From: Liquorilactobacillus capillatus DSM 19910
Lineage (GTDB): Bacteria; Bacillota; Bacilli; Lactobacillales; Lactobacillaceae
NCBI RefSeq assembly: GCF_001434915.1
Contig: NZ_AZEF01000010.1
Location: 1 to 64,000, forward strand
Direction: 5' to 3'
DNA length: 64,000 nt
The notes under the pieces are model-generated. The model made no database searches, was not told where the DNA came from, and worked only from the letters and a program-made list of their open reading frames with translations. A program made the position numbers and the translations under genes. Shown piece by piece: positions 61,696-64,000 of the stretch (its first letter is position 1; each line of letters begins with the position of its first letter).

Positions 61696-62706
61696 ATGAC
61701 ATTAGAAACAATGAAACAGAATTATGAAAAATTTGAACAAGCAGTAGATCTTCTTCAAAAAGATTTAGATGTCTCTTACTTAGATGCAATAATTGAAACG
61801 GGCGATAATCTTATTGAGGGCGGTCAGCTTTTAATAGAAAATGGGAAACCGTCTCCAGATATTAGATCTAAATTGATGGAGCTTTATCAGCAGCTGACTA
61901 ATCAGACAATGCCTACTGATGAAATGCGTCAAATTATCCAATTTGCGCTTTTAAAAGCTAACCAAATAGATAAGATACAAGCAAATCATCAAATGACACC
62001 GGACATGATTGGCTTTTTAATTGAGTATGTTATGGAAAAATTTCTGTCTAAAGACAAGGAGTATAAGCTTCTTGATATTAGTGTTGGTACAGGTAATTTA
62101 TTAAGCAGTGTTTTTAACAAACTAAAGTTACATGGTTACCAACCGACAAAACTCTATGGGATAGATAATGATGATACTTTGCTGGCAGTTGCAAGTATGA
62201 GTGCACGGTTACAGAAAATATCAGCCGAGTTTATTCATCAGGACGCTATCGATAATTTGGTAATACCTAAGGTCGATATTGTTGTTAGTGATTTACCGGT
62301 TGGCTATTATCCTGTAGATAAAAAAGTCGTTAATTTTGAGACACATTCTGAGGAAGGACATTCTTATGTTCATCATTTACTGATTGAGCAGTCTTTGCAA
62401 CAACTTGTTCCGGGTGGATATGCCTTCTTTGTTGTTCCACGAGGATTATTTGAGACCAAGGAAACACAGAAACTATTAAGTGTAATTCGAAAACAAGCAT
62501 ATTTTCAAGGTATGCTTGATTTACCAGATGAATTTTTTTCCAATAAAAATTATGGAAAAGCACTTTTATTTTTACAAAAACATGGTGGCGGTGCCAAGCA
62601 GGTCCAACAAGTTTTAATTGGTACTTTTCCATCATTAAAGGCGGAAGATGAGTTTACCAATTTTTTAGGACGTATTAATAGTTGGGCTGATAAAAATTTA
62701 GATTAG
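61696..62706 (+). CDS. Class I SAM methyltransferase, YtxK-like
   Basis: A 336-aa protein with a helical N-terminal domain and an N6-adenine DNA methylase-type fold: SAM motif I LLDISVGTGNLLSSV, acidic motif II YGIDNDDTL, and at the catalytic motif IV position VSDLPVGYYP instead of (N/D)PP(Y/F). The gene is placed between comG and ackA as ytxK is in Bacillus. GAGGTGG precedes the ATG. Its substrate is unknown; the departure from the DPPY motif makes DNA adenine methylation uncertain. Confidence 0.87.
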   Translation: MTLETMKQNYEKFEQAVDLLQKDLDVSYLDAIIETGDNLIEGGQLLIENGKPSPDIRSKLMELYQQLTNQTMPTDEMRQIIQFALLKANQIDKIQANHQMTPDMIGFLIEYVMEKFLSKDKEYKLLDISVGTGNLLSSVFNKLKLHGYQPTKLYGIDNDDTLLAVASMSARLQKISAEFIHQDAIDNLVIPKVDIVVSDLPVGYYPVDKKVVNFETHSEEGHSYVHHLLIEQSLQQLVPGGYAFFVVPRGLFETKETQKLLSVIRKQAYFQGMLDLPDEFFSNKNYGKALLFLQKHGGGAKQVQQVLIGTFPSLKAEDEFTNFLGRINSWADKNLD

Positions 62707-62725
62707 TTATTGGGGATAAGAGAGA

Positions 62726-63934
62726 ATGCTTAAAGTTTTAGCGGTGAATGCCGGAAGTTCTACACTAAAATGGAAGTTGTTTCAGATGCCTCAAGCAGAA
62801 ACAATTGCTAGAGGACAGATTGAGCGAATTGGTTTTAAAGATGCACGATTAGAAATCAGTACTAAACAAAATAATTTTAGCGAAGAATTGATGATTAGGA
62901 ATCACCAGCAAGCTGTTGATAAGCTATTGAAAATTCTAACAGAATATAAAGTAGTGGAGCGCTTAGATGAAATAAAGGGTGTTGGCCATAGATTTGTTAA
63001 TGGTGCTAATCATTTCGCTAAATCTGTAATTATTACAGATAGTGTTTTAAAGGAAATGGAAAATTTGGTTGAATTCGCGCCGTTGCATAACCCTGCTAAT
63101 ATTTTGGCAATTAAGGCTTTTAGAAAAGAACTACCTAATGCTATGAGTGTCGCTGTTTTCGATACCGGTTTTCATCAAACTCTTCCTGAAGAAAATATTA
63201 TTTACGCAATACCATATGAATATTATGAGAAGTTTCATATTCAAAAGTTTGGAGCGCATGGAATAAGTTACCGGTATGTTTTACAACGCTTTTTGGAAGT
63301 TAGCCAACATGAGGAAAAGTCCACAAATGTTATTATTCTCCATCTTGGTTCAGGTGCGTCAGTGTGTGCCATTCATGGAGGGCGGTCATTAGATACTAGC
63401 ATGGGATTTTCACCAGTTTCTGGAATAGCAATGCAGACGAGATCAGGTGATGTTGATCCATCGCTGTTAATTTATCTAGAGGAAAAGTTAGGTGTAGCAT
63501 CTAAAGATGTTTTACAGATGCTAAATAATAAATCAGGGATCTTAGGTCTTTCAGGTGTCTCATCTGATATGAGAGAAGTTATGGCTGTTCACCAAGATAA
63601 TGATCGTGCAGATCTTGCATTAAAAGTTTTTGTAAATCGGATCATAAAGTATATCGGAGCATATGCAACTGAACTTGGACGCTTAGATGCAGTAGTCTTT
63701 ACCGGCGGAATAGGTGAAAATATTCCTTATATCCGGCAGCTGATTTGTGATAAGTTGGGCATCTTTGGTGTAGCCATTAGTGATAAGCTAAATGAAGAAA
63801 AAAATAAGGAAACTAAAATTAGTACGATCAATTCTCAAGTCGAGGTCTGGACTATTCCAACTAACGAAGAGTTGATGATAGCTGAAGATGTTGTTAAGTT
63901 ATATAGTGAAAGTCAGAATAAGATCAGTAGTTAA
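62726..63934 (+). CDS. ackA: Acetate kinase
   Basis: Interconverts acetyl phosphate + ADP and acetate + ATP; ATP source in heterofermentative or mixed-acid metabolism. The 402-aa ASKHA kinase has VLAVNAGSSTLKWKLF, the signature GHRFVNGANHF, VFDTGFHQTLP, HLGSGASVCAI, DTSMGFSPVSGIAMQTRSGDVDPS and FTGGIGENIPYIR. GGGGAT-AAGAGAG precedes the ATG, 20 nt after the methyltransferase gene, and the two are likely co-transcribed. Confidence 0.97.
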   Translation: MLKVLAVNAGSSTLKWKLFQMPQAETIARGQIERIGFKDARLEISTKQNNFSEELMIRNHQQAVDKLLKILTEYKVVERLDEIKGVGHRFVNGANHFAKSVIITDSVLKEMENLVEFAPLHNPANILAIKAFRKELPNAMSVAVFDTGFHQTLPEENIIYAIPYEYYEKFHIQKFGAHGISYRYVLQRFLEVSQHEEKSTNVIILHLGSGASVCAIHGGRSLDTSMGFSPVSGIAMQTRSGDVDPSLLIYLEEKLGVASKDVLQMLNNKSGILGLSGVSSDMREVMAVHQDNDRADLALKVFVNRIIKYIGAYATELGRLDAVVFTGGIGENIPYIRQLICDKLGIFGVAISDKLNEEKNKETKISTINSQVEVWTIPTNEELMIAEDVVKLYSESQNKISS

Positions 63935-63953
63935 AAGGTTAATTCCTCCAAAA

Positions 63954-64000
63954 GTTTAATACTGAAAAGAGAAAATAAAAAAGTATTATTAAACATTTTT
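63954..64000 (+). terminator. Putative ackA terminator
   Basis: GTTTAATACT (63954-63963) pairs with AGTATTATTAAAC (63982-63994, with a bulge) and ATTTTT follows at the window edge. The sequence is cut here, so the tail cannot be judged fully. Confidence 0.55.

Overview
The window looks like a chromosomal segment from a low-GC Gram-positive lactic acid bacterium of the family Lactobacillaceae. Supporting signs are the ComG-YtxK-AckA arrangement, divergent pepQ/ccpA, a tmRNA tag AKNNNNSYALAA, a His T-box, AT-rich codon use and AGGAGG ribosome binding sites. A genus cannot be fixed from this sequence alone; a Ligilactobacillus or Liquorilactobacillus type is a guess.

Layout. 1-1180: the 3' tip of a 5S rRNA and twelve tightly packed tRNA genes ending in a terminator. 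1190-2930: an ammonium transporter behind two GlnR-type boxes, then a repeat-bearing spacer. 2931-8480: two DNA nucleases (minus strand), murB, a long Na+/H+ antiporter and a DUF1361 membrane protein. 8643-12060: the cdaA-cdaR-glmM operon (c-di-AMP synthesis and amino-sugar supply). 12172-13010: small unknown proteins and an orphan promoter/terminator pair that may encode a small RNA. 13180-18417: pstS-C-A-B-B-phoU behind a Pho-box-like array. 18597-21372: feoA (two domains), feoB and a small Cys-rich protein. 21528-30007: fructose-bisphosphate aldolase, a CPBP protease, DUF1836 and hemolysin III proteins, RNase HI, an NAD(P)H oxidoreductase, an NCS2 purine permease and an L,D-transpeptidase. 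30080-30444: ssrA. 30609-36651: an LtaS-like enzyme, an RNA methyltransferase, GlcU and Pgi. 36859-45542: histidinol phosphatase and a complete T-box-controlled histidine operon hisZGDBHAFIEC. 45633-51437: a degenerate Gfo/Idh/MocA protein, an aquaglyceroporin, and cbpB-dapH-ykuR with a nearby MscS channel, the same neighbourhood as ykuL-Q-R-T in Bacillus. 51603-57545: ytxG/ytxH-like proteins, pepQ/ccpA, VanZ, yebC and ribokinase. 57889-63934: comGA-GG, ytxK and ackA.

Functional themes. Nutrient uptake is represented by ammonium, phosphate, ferrous iron, glucose, glycerol and purines, several with a recognisable operator. The cell envelope is covered by MurB, GlmM, LtaS, YkuD and the acetylated DAP pathway. 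c-di-AMP synthesis (CdaA/CdaR) and a likely c-di-AMP receptor (CbpB) both lie here. CcpA is encoded here and several cre-like sites are present.

Most of the window is conserved core genome, and no mobile element, CRISPR array or defence island was seen. No strong candidate for a wholly new system was found. The observations most worth following are the orphan promoter-terminator unit near 12.5 kb, a dispersed palindromic repeat in three copies, a G8 tract inside the hisK promoter spacer, a 30-bp near-palindrome before the CPBP protease, and an oxidoreductase-fold protein that has lost its expected catalytic residues.
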